64,000 nt of DNA from positions 5,092,501 to 5,156,500 of the forward strand of contig CM048576.1 in NCBI GenBank assembly GCA_026413225.1, given 5' to 3'. A program made the translations under genes and the position numbers. The notes under the pieces were generated by a model. It was given only the letters and a program-made list of their open reading frames with translations, made no database searches and had not been told where the DNA came from. Source of the stretch: Otis tarda. Taxonomy: Eukaryota; Chordata; Aves; Otidiformes; Otididae. Below, one piece after another: positions 47,201-62,200 of the stretch (positions are counted from its first letter, which is position 1; each line of letters begins with the position of its first letter).

Positions 47201-50200
47201 GATTTTTAGGGGTGTATAATCCCGACCCACAGCTATTTCACAACTTCATCATGCTAAACGAGGCTTCATCACATCACAAAAATATCCCTTCTTCAGCAAC
47301 AGCTCCAGGTAAGTTCTCCTGTAAAGCTGCAAAACATGTATTTACTACAGCTTCTCTGAAGTTTAATTGTGTTTTGTCATATCAACCATCTCCAGTGCTG
47401 ACCTAAACAGAAAATAACAACAGTTAAACCAAACAGACCTCACCATCTTTGCATTCCTGGGGAAGCTGTTCACACTAAGCATAGCAAAATCAAACAAAAA
47501 GCTTTACCTTCTCTGCACCACAAGTCAGAACCTCTACAGCCACAGCCCAAACCTGGTCAGCAGACTGCTTCCCTCTGGCCCCCTGCCTTTTCTCCAGGGG
47601 CAATGAGGAACAGCTGTGTGGGCAATTGTTGAATGCCTCCACCTGTGTGTGCACACCTGGCACACAGCCCCCTGATGCTGTTGCTATGCCACATCCATAG
47701 GCACGCAGGGAGGACAGAACCCAGGAGCAACCACCACAGCTGAGCTTCTCTCACTTCCCCCCACATCTCTCCTTTAGCTTGGTAGTCCTGACCCACAGTT
47801 TAGCTCCATTCTTCAGTGCTAATCTACACCATCCTCTCCTTAGCTTTGGGCATGTCAGATCACTTATTATTCCTTCCACTTGCATTCCTCTTTAGTGTCT
47901 GCAGAGACATCCTCAAATCTATAGGCAAGTCAAATCTGACTAAACATAAAGGGGCAGATCCCTTATAAAGGCTGCCAATTCTGCAAGAAGTGCTGCTTCT
48001 TTACCAGATGCACCTCAGCAGAGCTGTTGCAAAAAAAAAAAAAAGAGAAAACATGGTGCACAATTATCCAATGCCAGGAAAATCCCAGTGGCATGTTTGC
48101 ATGCTGTTTGAAAGTAAATCTTATTCTGGAAACAAAATTTGCATGTGTAAAGCTTAGTCATAACAATGAAAAGGAAATGCTATATTGTGCAATTGTTCTG
48201 TAGAAAGGGAATGATCATTAATGATCCAAACCTAATGAGGTCGTGCTTTTACAGTTAAGTCTGGCCACGAAGAACGCAGGTCCTCCTGGGTACAAAGCCT
48301 GAGACCTTCCACCTCCACATCAAAAATCATATTTACTGGCATCTTAAATCCTACCACATGTATCGATGTTAATGTTACCATCATGTTTGTTGTCTCCAAG
48401 GAGCATTACCCAGTTTATGATGTGTAAGTACAAATGCTGAACATAGAACAACTTAGCTAATGCACTTAAGCTACAGAGAACAAGGTTGAAGTTTTCACTT
48501 TTTTCAACATAGAATTAATAGAAAATATGACTAGGAAGAGTAGAAATCTTATTATTAAACATACTTCAAAGGATTTTTGACAGAGAAGATTGTGGTCCAG
48601 TAGGAAATAGCATATAAGTCATGAAGAAAATAATGTTAACTTCTTAAAATAAGGAAAATTGAATACATACCTGCTATATGTATCTATTCATGTATGTATA
48701 TATACATATATATACATACATATATTGAGTTTTAGGATCTTATTGGAGCCAAGGTTTGGGTTTTGGTAAACTAACCCAAATGAAAACAAGTCATTCCTAC
48801 TGCAGTGAAAGCCTTAGGAGCTCTGCTTTTGTAGCTTTTATTTGTTTGGGTGGTGGTGTGGTTTTTTTCCCTTATGGACAATTTTTATTTAATTTCTGCC
48901 ATCCATCCAGTTTCAAAGCATACAAACAACACCAGGGACACATAATCAGTAGCAAAACCTACGTGTGGTTTCCATGTTCTCCACATTGACATCTGTGGTG
49001 ATTAAGCATCTATAAGGGGTCCCAGTGACTCCTTCTTCACTGATAAACAAACATCCATGCTGCTTAGGTTTAATTCCTTCTATTTCACATTTGGTTTGGG
49101 AAGAACTAGTTGGAGAAGCCCAAAACAAAGCAGGGGGTGAATTAACAGTGAAGCTGTGTGGACAGTTAGAGGTCCAGTCCCTAAACTCACACTGATGCTC
49201 AGTTATTTAGTGGTATGGATGAACTCTGACAACTATGCCTTAGTAAATCGCTACTGAAATTACAAGCCTATACAAAACGAATGGGCAGTGACAATAACTG
49301 ACTTTTGTACTTTTGCTCCTAGAAACAACCTGTACAACACGAATCCTGAATTTGACTGGGGAGACCTTCGAAGTCTCAGAGAAGAAGTAAGAGAGGCCTC
49401 CCAAAAATTCCTCTTTTTCCTTTTCCAGTTCCAGTACCCTGGTACCTACGTGCTACGGCTGAGTAGCAATCGGCACAAAAAAATGGTTTGTATCAAGGAA
49501 TCCTGTCTTTGCATTTACAATGTCCCTCTCAGCAAAGCATTTCATGTTCCATACTAATGCTTGGAAACACAAGAAAGTTAAAAAATAATAGTGTGCATCA
49601 TCTCATTTTTGTACATCACACTGTACAGGTCAGTATAGCAATAAATATATGAGTTTGCATGCATGTGTGCTACGTATACGTGTACCAAATGGCGCAACTG
49701 CTGCAGAGCTTTGACTCAGTGTATCAGAAAAAATAACACTTCATATTTAAATCAGCATGTCTATTTAAATCAGATGCAGTGATATATGACTGGCCTTTCT
49801 ATTTATGCTCATTTCGTTAAGTATGTTAGGGTCATGCCGCTTGGAGGGCAGTGTTACGAAGAGGGGCCATTCTTCCCCACAACACCCAGATATACCGTAC
49901 AAGTGGGCATTGCAAAAAAGAGAGACCTCCTACTGAAACCTGACTGGACAGCAATTACTGGAGTAATCACAGGACTTCTCATACTGCTTACTGCCTCTGT
50001 AGTATTGACAGTAAGTAATAGTTACACAATTTTTTTTTTTAGAGGCTATTACAAGATTTTGCATCATTAACCTGAAAGCTCTCTGTTCCCTTAGGCATCA
50101 CCTAAAAAGCTGAAAATTAGAATAAATTGTAACTCAACCTTGTGTTTTATCTAAGGGGTAAAATGAACATATATATATTCTATGAATCCTATGAACTGAT

Positions 50201-53200
50201 CTAGTACTACCAAAGCCTCGGTATATTTACCTGTTACATAGGCCACCTTAGAGACACTCAAGGTATAGGTGAATTTCATTCCTATTTTCTGATTCATTAG
50301 ATCAAATCATAATAAAATTCTTCAGAACTGACGTCTCTTCAGGAAGGAATGAGATCATCAACGAGATGATAATTACTTTTTCTTTAACGTCTGACCAAGC
50401 CTGCCTCAAAATAAAGACGACGTAGATAAGTCCTGGAAAGCTATTATAAAGAACTGTCAGTCATGAATAAGTTTCTCCAACTGTTGTTCATATGACACTC
50501 AGTTTTGCACTCCTTATTCAGACAAAAGTCTCAGTGACAACATCACTAAGATCAGATGTGCCGTTTCACAATTAAAAACCAAGATGGTTGTTCAGACTGT
50601 TAATCCCACAGAAAGCCATTCCTTTATGTTTCTAGCATGTTCTGAAATCAACAGACTTTTTCTGCAAGAAGACTACTGAGGAAATGATAGAAAAAGTGAT
50701 TTATTCATCCAGCAGATCTAAACAACAGATAACTATACTTCAACCCCCTTGCTTTCAGCCTGATCTGCTGGAATTACTAATTATTCTGATTTAGAACAGG
50801 TCACTTTAATAATGTACTTAGAAAACAGACTTTCAATCTTTGCCTAACAGGTGATTATGCATCCTGCTTGTTGAATGAATAACGTGTGAATCACATAAAC
50901 AGAACGTATCAAAACAAAACAAAAAAATGTAACTTACTTGTTTAATTTTGGTGTTTTGCAGCTTCTTTGTCAGGGACTTAGCTGGTCACAGAAGGGCACT
51001 ACCTGTCCTCCATTTCGAAGGCAGCAGCTGAAGTATAATCTGGACAGCTATTCCTCTGATGTATCAACAGTCTCTTCCATTAAAAAATGTCACCCCTCAC
51101 TGCAGAACAAAGGTAGTACAGATGATGACTCTTGCAGCACTGATGGAACAGGTCAGATAACAAAAAGGCTTAACAACAGTGGGTCTACCTGGTTACTTGT
51201 ATATAATGGAGCCAGAATCCCATATTTAGCCACATGCAATGACTGCTAAGTTCAGTGACTGACATGCATTCTTTGCTCCAAAAATAGATTTAAATTTAAA
51301 AAAAAATACTAATAAATTAATATCCACATTTCAGCCTGCTTCCTGAAAAGGGTTGATGTTTGGGAACCTGAAGAACAGATAGACCTTGAATCATTTAATA
51401 CCAATGCTTTCTTTGAACTTTTGCTGAGGCAGTCGCTATCTGTTACAACCAAACTGGGCCATTTCAAAGAAGAGGTAAACTGTAGTTTGTAGCTACTCAT
51501 ATTTGTGTAGAAAGAGCCTAAAACATGTAACTTTGTTACCGCTGTTTCACTAGCCTTGGGCTATTAGCCACATACTTTATTTCAGCTTTCCTCTCTCTAG
51601 AACATGAAGCACAAATATGTACCCGTACTCTTAAGAATGTAGTTTATACCATGTCATATAGTAGGAAAAGTAGCGACCTTAAGGCAGAACATTTTTATTT
51701 TCTTACGGTTCTGCACTACACTGATAGCATGTTTGGAAAGTGTCTTAATCTTCAAGCTTTAATTTATGGATTTCCTAGTCAAACACTTGAAAGCTACAGA
51801 TTAAATTAAGAAATATACATTAATAAATGAATACATAGTAACACATATTCTGTTATTTGAATTTTACAATAATCTCGGGAAAGTATTTTTACAATAAAAA
51901 AATTTTACAATAATCAACGGGAAAGTATTTCACAGCCCTAATAATGTAACACTCATCTTACTTCATTTGTGGTTTGAAGGACAGTAGAGGGAGCTGGCAT
52001 TACCCCACGCAGTTAACAGACAAGTAGTGTTTAGAAGTCATCATACCCTAATCTGAGACATGTTAGCATTAATGTGTTTTGCACTGAAAACTCAGACACC
52101 AGCATGTTTTAATTAGAGCCATCTATTTTGAAGAGAGACTTCATCAAATTCTCTTTTGCAGTCCTAATATTTCTTTTTTCTTTTTAACTCAGGTAAAAAC
52201 TATATATTGCAAGCTTACGAGTGAAATATCTTCACTGAAAAAGCTTTGGGTAAAGACACTGAGTATCCCAGAAGAGATGAAGGCTTATGAGAGCACAATG
52301 ACAGAGGCTTACCTGAAAGCAAAACAGCAGGTAAAGCTCAGTTTAGCAACATTCGCACAGGGAATAACAAATGAAATTCTCAGTACTGTTTTCATAATTT
52401 TAGGTATGGTCATGTGAATTCTCACTTTTGGAATTCTAGACATTTCATAGGCTGCTAAAAAATTAACATTGTAATGTCTGTGAACAACAGGCTACACTAG
52501 GCCTTCAAAGCATTTAAAGTTAACACAGAAAGCTAACACATTTAAAGCTAACACAGAAAGTATGTCTGAAAGATTACTTTTTTTTTTTTTTCTTTTCTTG
52601 ATCTGATACATCCGTGCATCCTATCTCTTCTTCTGGGAGCTCTTGTCTCTCTGCTTCAGTAGCAGGTTTCAGCTTTGAATGCAGCACAAGTTCATCTGCA
52701 TGAGTGTGTGCCGCAACTTCTTTCTTCCATATCAGAGCTGCACTTGTTTACATTGTTACAAAAGTTCTAAGAATGAAATTATTTACTGTATTGAAAACAG
52801 AAATATACTTATCATCTCACTTGAAAACATGCGTATGATACACACTAAGGAGTTGAAAAGCTAATTTTTTCCTAAGGACTTATTACATCACTTGCTAAAA
52901 GGATACCCTAGGTTATTAGCTTATTCAGATCTGCATACATGCTGATCACTTAGGAAGGTAATTGAAATGCAGCCTATTAGAGCTGTCAGTATACATATGC
53001 TCAAATTCAAACAAACACATCAAAATTATTTTGAATTTCTAATCTTTGCCACTTTAATAAAGGGCAGAAATGTTGTGATCTCTGATTACACTTAGCTAAA
53101 ACAAAGAAAAAAAAATAAAAGGTGTTTAGATCTTATATCTCACCCAGGCAGAAGAAGAGATGCAGCAAAGGAAACAGCTGGCTGCTGAATACGAGGAAAG

Positions 53201-56200
53201 TGTGAACAAACAGATGCACTTACTACAGCACGATCTGAAATGTCAGGAAGAGCATTGCATCATGTTCAATTCTGTCTTGTCAAAGGTGGTGAGATTGGCA
53301 GAGATGCTGACAAATAAGGTGGCTTGTAAAGGAAACCAAACAACATTGTCTCAGTCAGACTATACAAGGTAATAAACATACTGCAAAATTCTGCTGCAAC
53401 TTTCTTTTTGCTAGCTAAGAACCGTTTGTGGGCAGCAATTGAGTTGGCTTATGGTTGGCAGTACATATATCTGGAAGCTGAAAACGGATTCTTGATCCAA
53501 AAGATCAGATGATGCAGATCATAATTTTCACATTAATGTAAAGCAAGCCTAGAAAACTCAAGAGACAAACTCTGAAGAAATGCCGGTCATAATCTAAGGG
53601 ACAACAGTATTTTGAGGGTCCTATCTTGCACTGCCAACTGATCTGACTCTGGGATATCACACCAGTTCTAATCAGTGTGCCATCCATGCTCTGACAGGTC
53701 TTATCACTGTCAGAATAAGAATGGTGTAATTAGCAACAAAATAGAAGAACAGCAAAGTGGTCTTTTTTTACTGCATTAGCCAAAGCAAATACTCATCAAG
53801 CTCTCTAATTGCCAAAGTGCAACATATCATATCGCTTGCATGTCTATCAAAAGTCTTCCTTTACTGCTCTCTTTAAATTGTTTTACCTTATCTTCAAATG
53901 GTGAGTAACCATCTATATCCTTTGAATTCCAGCCTGTTAGCCGAGATAGAAGCTGCAAGCAGCAAGATGTCAAGCATAATAACAAAGGAGAGTCACCGCC
54001 TCAAAGCATGGGGAGTGCTGGGTGAAGGAACGGGAGCTCACCTTCTTAACAAAGATAAAACGAGGATACTTACCAAGCAGGAGCTAGTGGGTAACTACAA
54101 CCTCTAGAAATTCATCTGAAAATTATGTTACGTGTAAGGCAGGCCAGTGTAGCATAGGTCACAAAATATTGGTCACAAAAAATAGCTAGGTCACACTAGT
54201 ACAAGAACTAATAGCAAAGTCAAAAGAGACTGTACTTAGAAAACTATGCCCTCAACAAATTCCCACTAACAACTTGTGAATTAAGGGGTTATTATAAAAG
54301 CAAAGTCATCAGTAGGACTCTCTTCTACATTTTTTGTTAGATTTGCATTCATGAAGATCTTTGACTGGGTCCTTGCTAATTATCCCCTAGCAACAGAGAG
54401 GGAAATGAACTATTCAGGCAAGCCTCAATAAGTTCAATTAATTTGGTCCTCAGCTTGTCTGCTTTCTAATGTTATTGCACATGTTTTGGTGTTACAAAAT
54501 GTGAAAGGTACCAAGACACCTCTTTCTTTCACCCTTTTGAAAGCAACAGAAGTAAAAAAAGTCAATGAAACTGATCTTGGCTATTGAAATGAATATTGCA
54601 GACTGAGGCAAAGAAATCTAAAATCCTGAAAGGACACTTATGAAACATCAGTCTCCTTACTGTTATGAAACTCATGCAGACACAGTAGAGAGAGAATCCA
54701 TGTACTCAACTTTTCCCCACAGATATCTTCTGTAAAAGGCAACAGAAAGATCAGTTTTTGCCCCATTTCTGCCCCTGCACACAATTTCTGATAAACTATC
54801 AAACCCCCTTGCCCTAGTCCAATGGACAGGTGGGGTTCTGCAAGGCCTACAGGCTGTTTCTTCTCCTCACCTCCCTGTCTATTGTGAACTGCTTTTAGAT
54901 TCAAAGGGCACTACCCGAGCACCTGATGTTGTCTTCAAGGATCCTGTCACAGGGTTGTTAACTCCCTACCCACACTGCACCATGCTGCTGGCCAGTCAGT
55001 GCCCTGGGCCGGTACCTAGCAATCATTTTCTGCATCCCGAGACTGGAAAGGTACTTCACGTAGCTGGTAACATTGGTTATGATCCCATCAGATCTAGGCT
55101 GGTCTGCACTGTTGATTCTGCTTCAGGTAAGTGCCACAATGCAATAGTGAATTGATACAACTGCCTATTTGTGGAGTACAGTAATAGTTGGGGTACTAGT
55201 TAAAAAAAAACAAAAAACCAAACAAAAAACCCACTCCAACTTACTATATTCGCGTGTACTTTTCCCATAACAAAACCAAAAGAAAATCTGAGAAAGCTTC
55301 TCATTACCATGGCACTAGAAGATAGTGTTGTTCAGCTAGGTAGAAGACTTACTGTGAGTAAGAAGTATTAGATGTTGCAAGGCTTGTATAGAGGGGAGTG
55401 CTGAGGTATTCCTTGTTTCTGACAGATTTCAGCCTCTCTGTTCACTAAACCATAAAAACCATTATATGCTGAGAAACTTGCAACTTTTGGCCAAAACAAA
55501 ACTTGCATTAGAAAAAAAAAAAACAAAACCCATACAATTGTCATAAAGGGCTTACATTCATTCATTTAATTCTGGACCTAAAGACAACAAAACTTTACTA
55601 GCAGCATCCTCTGAAAGCTCCATGGTCTCCCTTCTGAGCTTTAATGCTTCATTGCTATTAGCATTAGTTTGCATAACCATGTTAACCACCTTCTGGTTCT
55701 ACACATAGGTGTGCGTCATAAGCCTGAAGTGCCCATATTTCCCTACATTCCTTACCCAGTTTGTCCCAACACTGGCCTACCTATGAAGACAAAACTTCCA
55801 GTACTGTGTCCTGAAAAAATGTTTGGTATGGGAGGACTCATGCTAGATCCAGTGACAGAAATAGAAGTTCCAGTGCTTGCGGTCACAATCCATCCTCACA
55901 CTGGGCGAACACTGACTGTCGGTGGGACATACCTCAATCCTCTCACTGGCGTGTTGACACCTTTGGAGATTGGGGGTCCTATGACTGAGCCGGAGGGAGG
56001 CAAGATTGTTCCAATACTTGGAGTTGGCTTGGATAGTAACACTGGTAGGTGAATGCTTTTCATGATTCACTAAGTGTCGTATGCACTGTTCATTTAACCT
56101 GCCCTTAACTGATTGATTCGAGGCACAGAATGAGCCTAAAAAGTCTTTATGTTCACCTCACACCTTTGCCTTTTGCTGTCAAGCAAACTGTAGAACAGGT

Positions 56201-59200
56201 GCATAGCTTAGCTTTTACAGACATGATCCTTCTCTTTTCTAGTTTTATTTTACAGTTTACCACTTTGAAGGTCAATAAAACTATGCAGAGAAACTGAGAC
56301 ACATTTGAGGTCATCATTCATTAACTATGACACAAACTACTGAAGTTGTTTTGACTCTTAAAGGCGGTCCAATTGCTCTATTAAACTATTAAACTAAACT
56401 AAAGTAGCATGAAATGCATTATCTAGAGGCAGGGGGCGGGGGGGGGGGTGTTGAAGCTCTAGCTTTTTAAAAAGCATTTTCACATACCTATATTCTTTAT
56501 GGGACCCTAAATAGAAGTGGGGATCTTCATCTTTGAAAGCAGAAACTAGAAGGCATATTTAAGAACACTTCGTGAGCCACGTGATTTTTTAAATGACCTC
56601 AAACTTCACCCTCCCGCGTGTGTCCCATTAGAGCTATTTCTGCTTCCATTGAAGTAAAAAATCATTTTTGCCTTTTTCTGAATGGGAAGGACTGGACCAT
56701 AATGACGAGTTGCCAGGTGATGTTCTGACTCTCATTTCCTGTTCCTTGACTGTAGGAGAAGTTATACCTCTAGGTGGGCTGGTGAGTCCTTCCGGAAATC
56801 TAATGCTTCTTGGAGATTACTTCACCGAACCTCTGAGTGGGAAAATCGCCCGGGTGCATGGAGCTCACCTCCAGCAAGACAAGGTGCTGCCCCACAGTGG
56901 AAGTTACCAAGCAGTGCTGGAAGCTAACTGGCTGGTATCACAAACCCATGTGGTGAATGCTCTAAAGGAGTTTCAGGCATCAGTTTTGGAAAATACCTGT
57001 CTAGTAGCAGACAGACTAGCAGCACTAAAGGCTTCAATAGAAGATATGAAGAAGTCTTTCACCACTAGGTTTTACCATGCAATACATTGCTTGCAAAGCC
57101 TGGAGAAAAAACAGGAAATAGCTTCAAGTCTGAAGAGCAACGGTGGTAAACTGGGTAGGTATAAAACAACCAGCCTGTTTTAAGCAGTAAACAGGTGTCA
57201 TTACACCAAAGGCTACTTCTATCACAAGATTTGGCCATCAGCACTTCAAACTTCTAGGAAGTTTTTTGTCAAAATAGCCAGTCCAGCAAACCTTATGATG
57301 AACTCAGAAAGGTATTATTTGGAAGCTGCAGCAGAAATAACAGTCCTGTAAGCCTCTGAATGTGAAAGTAGTTCTTTTCATCACAAAACTATGTTTCTCA
57401 TCTTTTTTTTTTTTTTTTTAATTTTTTAACAAACTAGGTATGATCAAATACCCTGGCACAGAGATGTGTATCCCTGCAGTTTTTGGAATGAAAATCCCAG
57501 ATCCTGGTGGGTCCAGTTTGGTGGTGCCAATTCTGGGAATAGACTGTGACTGGAATACTAGGCAGCCTTCCCCACTCGCAGGAACCATGGAAGACAGAAA
57601 TGGAAAAGGTAGAGCAGGAAATTGAATTGGATGTTGTAAACAATAAAGAGACAAGGACATGTTATTTTCAGGGTAAGGAAATCACCCTGCCAAAACAGAT
57701 CAGTTTCTACCTCAGCACTGAACTGAAAATACCAGTTTTCACAGTGTGTACGTTCAAAACAAGCAACACCAAAATAATGGTGAAGGAGAGCTAGAACTGA
57801 CACTAAATTACATTGGGGCTTTCAGCCCTTCAAAAATTTACTGTACTCTTTAGGAGAACTATTCTGATGTTTTTCTCAATGATGGAGTGGTAAATAGATG
57901 CTATCTGAACATAAAGATCTGCAGTGCCTTAGTCCGACACTTGGTACGTAGCATTTACAGCTCAGGAAAATTCAGTTTGTTTTTCATTAGGCAATTTGAA
58001 ATCATTGTCAGTTTATTTTGAACTTTAATAAAAGATGCTCACTAGGGCTGCAGCTGGAATTCATGATCTAAATTCTCAGCATTATACTTCATTTTTCTTT
58101 ATCCACAGGCCTTGTCCCCATTGTTATTGGTGCAAGAACCGTAAGTCCGATTACAGGTGAAATTGGGCCTGTTATAGGTGCTCAGACCAACCCCTGGACG
58201 CACAATGTAATTCCTACTGTTCAATCTCTTGGAGCTTTACCAAGAAGAGCTACAGATCCAGATCTGGTAATTGCAGCTACAGCAAATTATCTTTACTTAC
58301 AGGTTTGATATCTGTGGGAAATTCTTTGTTGATGCTTTTCCACTACTGAGATGAAATTTCACTTCTTTCTATGCCCCACAAATAGTATCTTGTTATAGTG
58401 CAAGATGAACTGAAATAAACATATGTCATTTTACTTACCTCTCCTCTTTTTGTTATCTTTTTTTTTTCTCATTTTACTTACCTCTCCTCTTTTTATATTC
58501 TGCTTTTTCTCTCCCTTCTATCTTTATCTTCTTCTGCTGATCTTTGTACTTCTATTTCATATCCTTCCCCTATCCCGAAATACACATTGCATTTGGACAT
58601 GAATTGTAACATGCACAGACTTAGGACTGCAAAGCATTCATCCCATGTAGCAGCAAAGTGCTGTCAAAAGCACTGAATGGAGATTTCATCACTAGCTCAA
58701 CAAAGTTTATAACATTCCTTCACCTTCCTGCAAATCTGAGCTATGTCTGTCGTTGCTTTACAGCTAGACTTTCTAGAAAAGGAAATAAATTCAAGGCATA
58801 TATACTGGCATTGCAGAAGAAAAAAGGAAGAAGGGCTTATTAAAAAGCTGAACACTCTATTTCTTCATGTCCTTGATGCTGCAAAAAAGGGAAAGGCGCA
58901 GAAGGTATGGTGCATTCATTTTGCAGTTAGCTTCAGGAAAGTTCTTTAAACATTCCTTAAGGAAGCCTTGTTCACACATATCAAATCCAAATATCACTGA
59001 CGCTGCACCCAGGATGGTGGTGTTCTGAATCCAAGTCAGTTCCCTCCCCAGTAGAGTACAAAAAAAAAATAAAATGTAAATGGAGATGTTGCTACTTCAG
59101 TGCAACCATTCCCAACATAAGGGAATAGTGTCAGATATCCTAACAGTTCAAATTCAGCATGTGTCTATACACAGCAAGGACAATACAATTAATAGTGGTA

Positions 59201-62200
59201 CCAGTAACAGGATATTTTCAATCAGTTTCTACACAATCAGAATAATTAAAAGACTAGGAAAAAGCAATAACCAAACTAGACAGCTTCTTGCTCTCATCTG
59301 TCAGAGCAAAGAGTATCACAACAGGTCACTACCTCACAAGTTTGCAACGTTACTAAAAATTCACTCTTCTCTTCCATTTCTTACAGATAAGATACAAGGA
59401 GAAAGTGAAAGACATAGAGGAAATGTGCCATTTTCTTAAAGGGTCCTCTCTGCAGGAAGCTGAGAGACGAACCTCAAAATATTTTAGTAGCCAGCTGGCC
59501 ACCGAACTATCCCTGCTATTCAAAGGTACAAAGGATAACTACAACCAGAAGAGAGCAGGCAGGGTCGTACCTAATTTTCTGTGGTCTTTGCTCCCTGTGA
59601 CAGGTTAGCTTAAGCCTTAAAAACTACTTATGTCCTCCTAAAGCAAGGCAAAACAGAGATGGGATCTGAAAATTGTGTGTTCTAAAAGATAAGAGAATGT
59701 AGATGTGTTGAAGGCTCATTGAGAAGGCATATTACTTCAGATTTGCTCTGCGATTTTCCAGTAGATTATCAGGTGAGTGCTACAGCTAATATTTGCTATT
59801 TATAGCTGACAGAGATGAAAAAGAACAGGAAGTACAGGTTCTGTTGGAGATCAGAAAGGCACTGGAGAAGCTGATGGAGTTCACTGAAAAGATGCAACTA
59901 GAAGAACAACGAGTATACATGCAGCTGACAGAAAGAGAAAAGCAAAGGAGCCACATCTCAAGTACTGAGACAGTAATAAACCTGAAGCTCAGAAAGGTGA
60001 GGTCACTGCTGGATTGGGGCGAACATGCTCAGTCTCAGTCCACAGAACACTCTGGTTTACCTGAGTGGCACTGTAAAAATGAAGGCTCTGAAGCCAGTAC
60101 ACTGTGGTATTTCCAGTTCCAGAAACTGCTATGTATAAAGAATTTCTCTTTTCCCACCTGGCCTTCTCTCAATCCCAATCAGAAAAAAAAAAAAAATAAA
60201 AAGCAGAAAGATGCATCAATAACAAAAAGAAATGGTGAAAATTCCAGTCATCCTAGACATCCATCACTCAAATATTTAATGAGAGACTTTTGGTGGTAGC
60301 AATGTCTCAAACTGTGTAACAGAAGCTGAATTTCATTAATGAAAGAAATTCAATGGAATTGTAGAACAATCCCTTCTTGCAGGGACTGCTAATAAATATC
60401 TAAAGACTTGTAAGACTTCCACACAGGTAAATCCATATTCAGCCCTTGAAAATATTTTCAGTGTTTCTCCAAATAAGTGTTACCTATTACTACAGAGAAT
60501 GCATCTGATTCTGTCCAAACAATACTACCTGAAGTAACCACAAAGGTTTTTACTGACTGAACAGTTGTCAAATAGACTTTACTGAAATATATTCCCAGGA
60601 AGCTTTTCTTCGTCCCTTCTTTACATCATCTGCACTTTCCATGACGCTTCTTTAAGGGCTACCCAGATACTAGTGCTCTAGAGTAGTTACAGTTACACCA
60701 GCTTGGTAGGGACTTGCTGGATTATGTGTAAGAAAGCAAATGAAAGCTAGGGTTTGCAATTCATTTGAAGCAGATTTATATTTTGTATAATTTCTTCCAG
60801 GTCATACTTGCTCTAGCCTCTGAGTCTCAGGAATGTATACTGACACAACAAGCTAGTGTGGAGACTGCGTACACCAAACTGGAATATTTGAGGGACTTGT
60901 CAAATATCCAAACGCAGCAGGCAAAGGTACTGATTTCACGTTAAGGCAAATAAAAAGTAGTCACGTTACTTACTTTCTAACAAAAGCATGAGTAGTTGCC
61001 ATGTTCTGAGAATATCCATCCAAGAATACTGCTGCAAGAAATCAGAGCCCTGTAAAATAACAAAAAGCTTAAATGAGAATTGCAAAAGTTTATTTATAAA
61101 GTACATATCAAACATTTTGACATTGGAAATTTAATCGAATTTCACTTTGAAAGGCAGTTTTTCAACAGCAGGGTTAGAAAAACGTTAGAACAGAATAGCA
61201 TAGCATATTTAAGTTGGAAGGGATCTACAATGATCATCTTGTCCAACTGCCAAGTTGTCGGTTTGTCTGTTTGCAGAGAGATACTAAACAGCTGGACACT
61301 TGAAATTCTGTACTTCCTAGGGAAGAAGCAAGATATTAGACATTCCACAACTCCTGTGAACATTTTTTTCTGGATGCAAAATTATTTTCAAAAATCCTTG
61401 AGTACAGAGGATCACAAGTCCTCCTCTCTTACAGGGCCCTTTCAAATCTCAAACTATAATGTCTTAAGAACTGCAGACTCAAATCCTTTTGACAAGAGAG
61501 TCAGTGAATCTTTCCATTAATTAAACAGTCTCAGGATCTGATCCTTACTCTTTGCATTAACTGATTTCCACATTCAATTTTGGACTACTTACAATAAAAA
61601 GATTAAAACTAATGCACTTCCCTAATCCTCTTCCCCGTTTCAGCAGAGTCCTTCCTTTAACATTCCCTGGGAGGTGTCTCTGTCTTCCTCTTCTGCTCTT
61701 CAATTCCCAGGAGACCATGACTATTAACTAAATTTCAGCTTATTAGTCCAAATGAGATTATTAGACCACAACATTGAACAGAAAGCATTTTATCACATGT
61801 ATGGCACTTACAAATGGGTTCCAGAGAAACTGAGGACATTAAATACAAGTAATGCAGTTCAAATAACATCTTACAGCTTTTATATCAGCTTGAAGGATGT
61901 GTAAAGATCTGGGAGTTGGGAGCTGTGGGACCATAACCATTGCAAAAGGCTTTTAGGCTGCTGAGCAGTGCTGTAGCTCCTTATTGAGTCACTGGACAAT
62001 TTGCTTAGGATGGCTATGAACTGACAAGATAAGGTTTTCATGAGAAGGCAAAGAATGTCCAGGATGCTTTTTTTCAATGATGTTTTTGACAGACATGAAA
62101 TGGCCTTGGTCTACTTTGTGCTGTTTCAGGTGCTTTTCTCTGGGGGACAACAGTGTTTTGAAAACTATCAAACAACCAGATTTTATGGCATTAGTGGGAT

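Noticed and set aside
47525-47800. GC-rich patch inside an intron
   Set aside because: Suspected as an old repeat or retro-pseudogene, but no recognisable element, poly(A) tail or target duplication was found.
57546-57794. Open frame overlapping exon r in another frame and running beyond it
   Set aside because: It cannot be joined in phase to the neighbouring exons, and the exon r frame carries the repeat signature. The possible acceptor at 57671 leads at once to a stop in the required phase.
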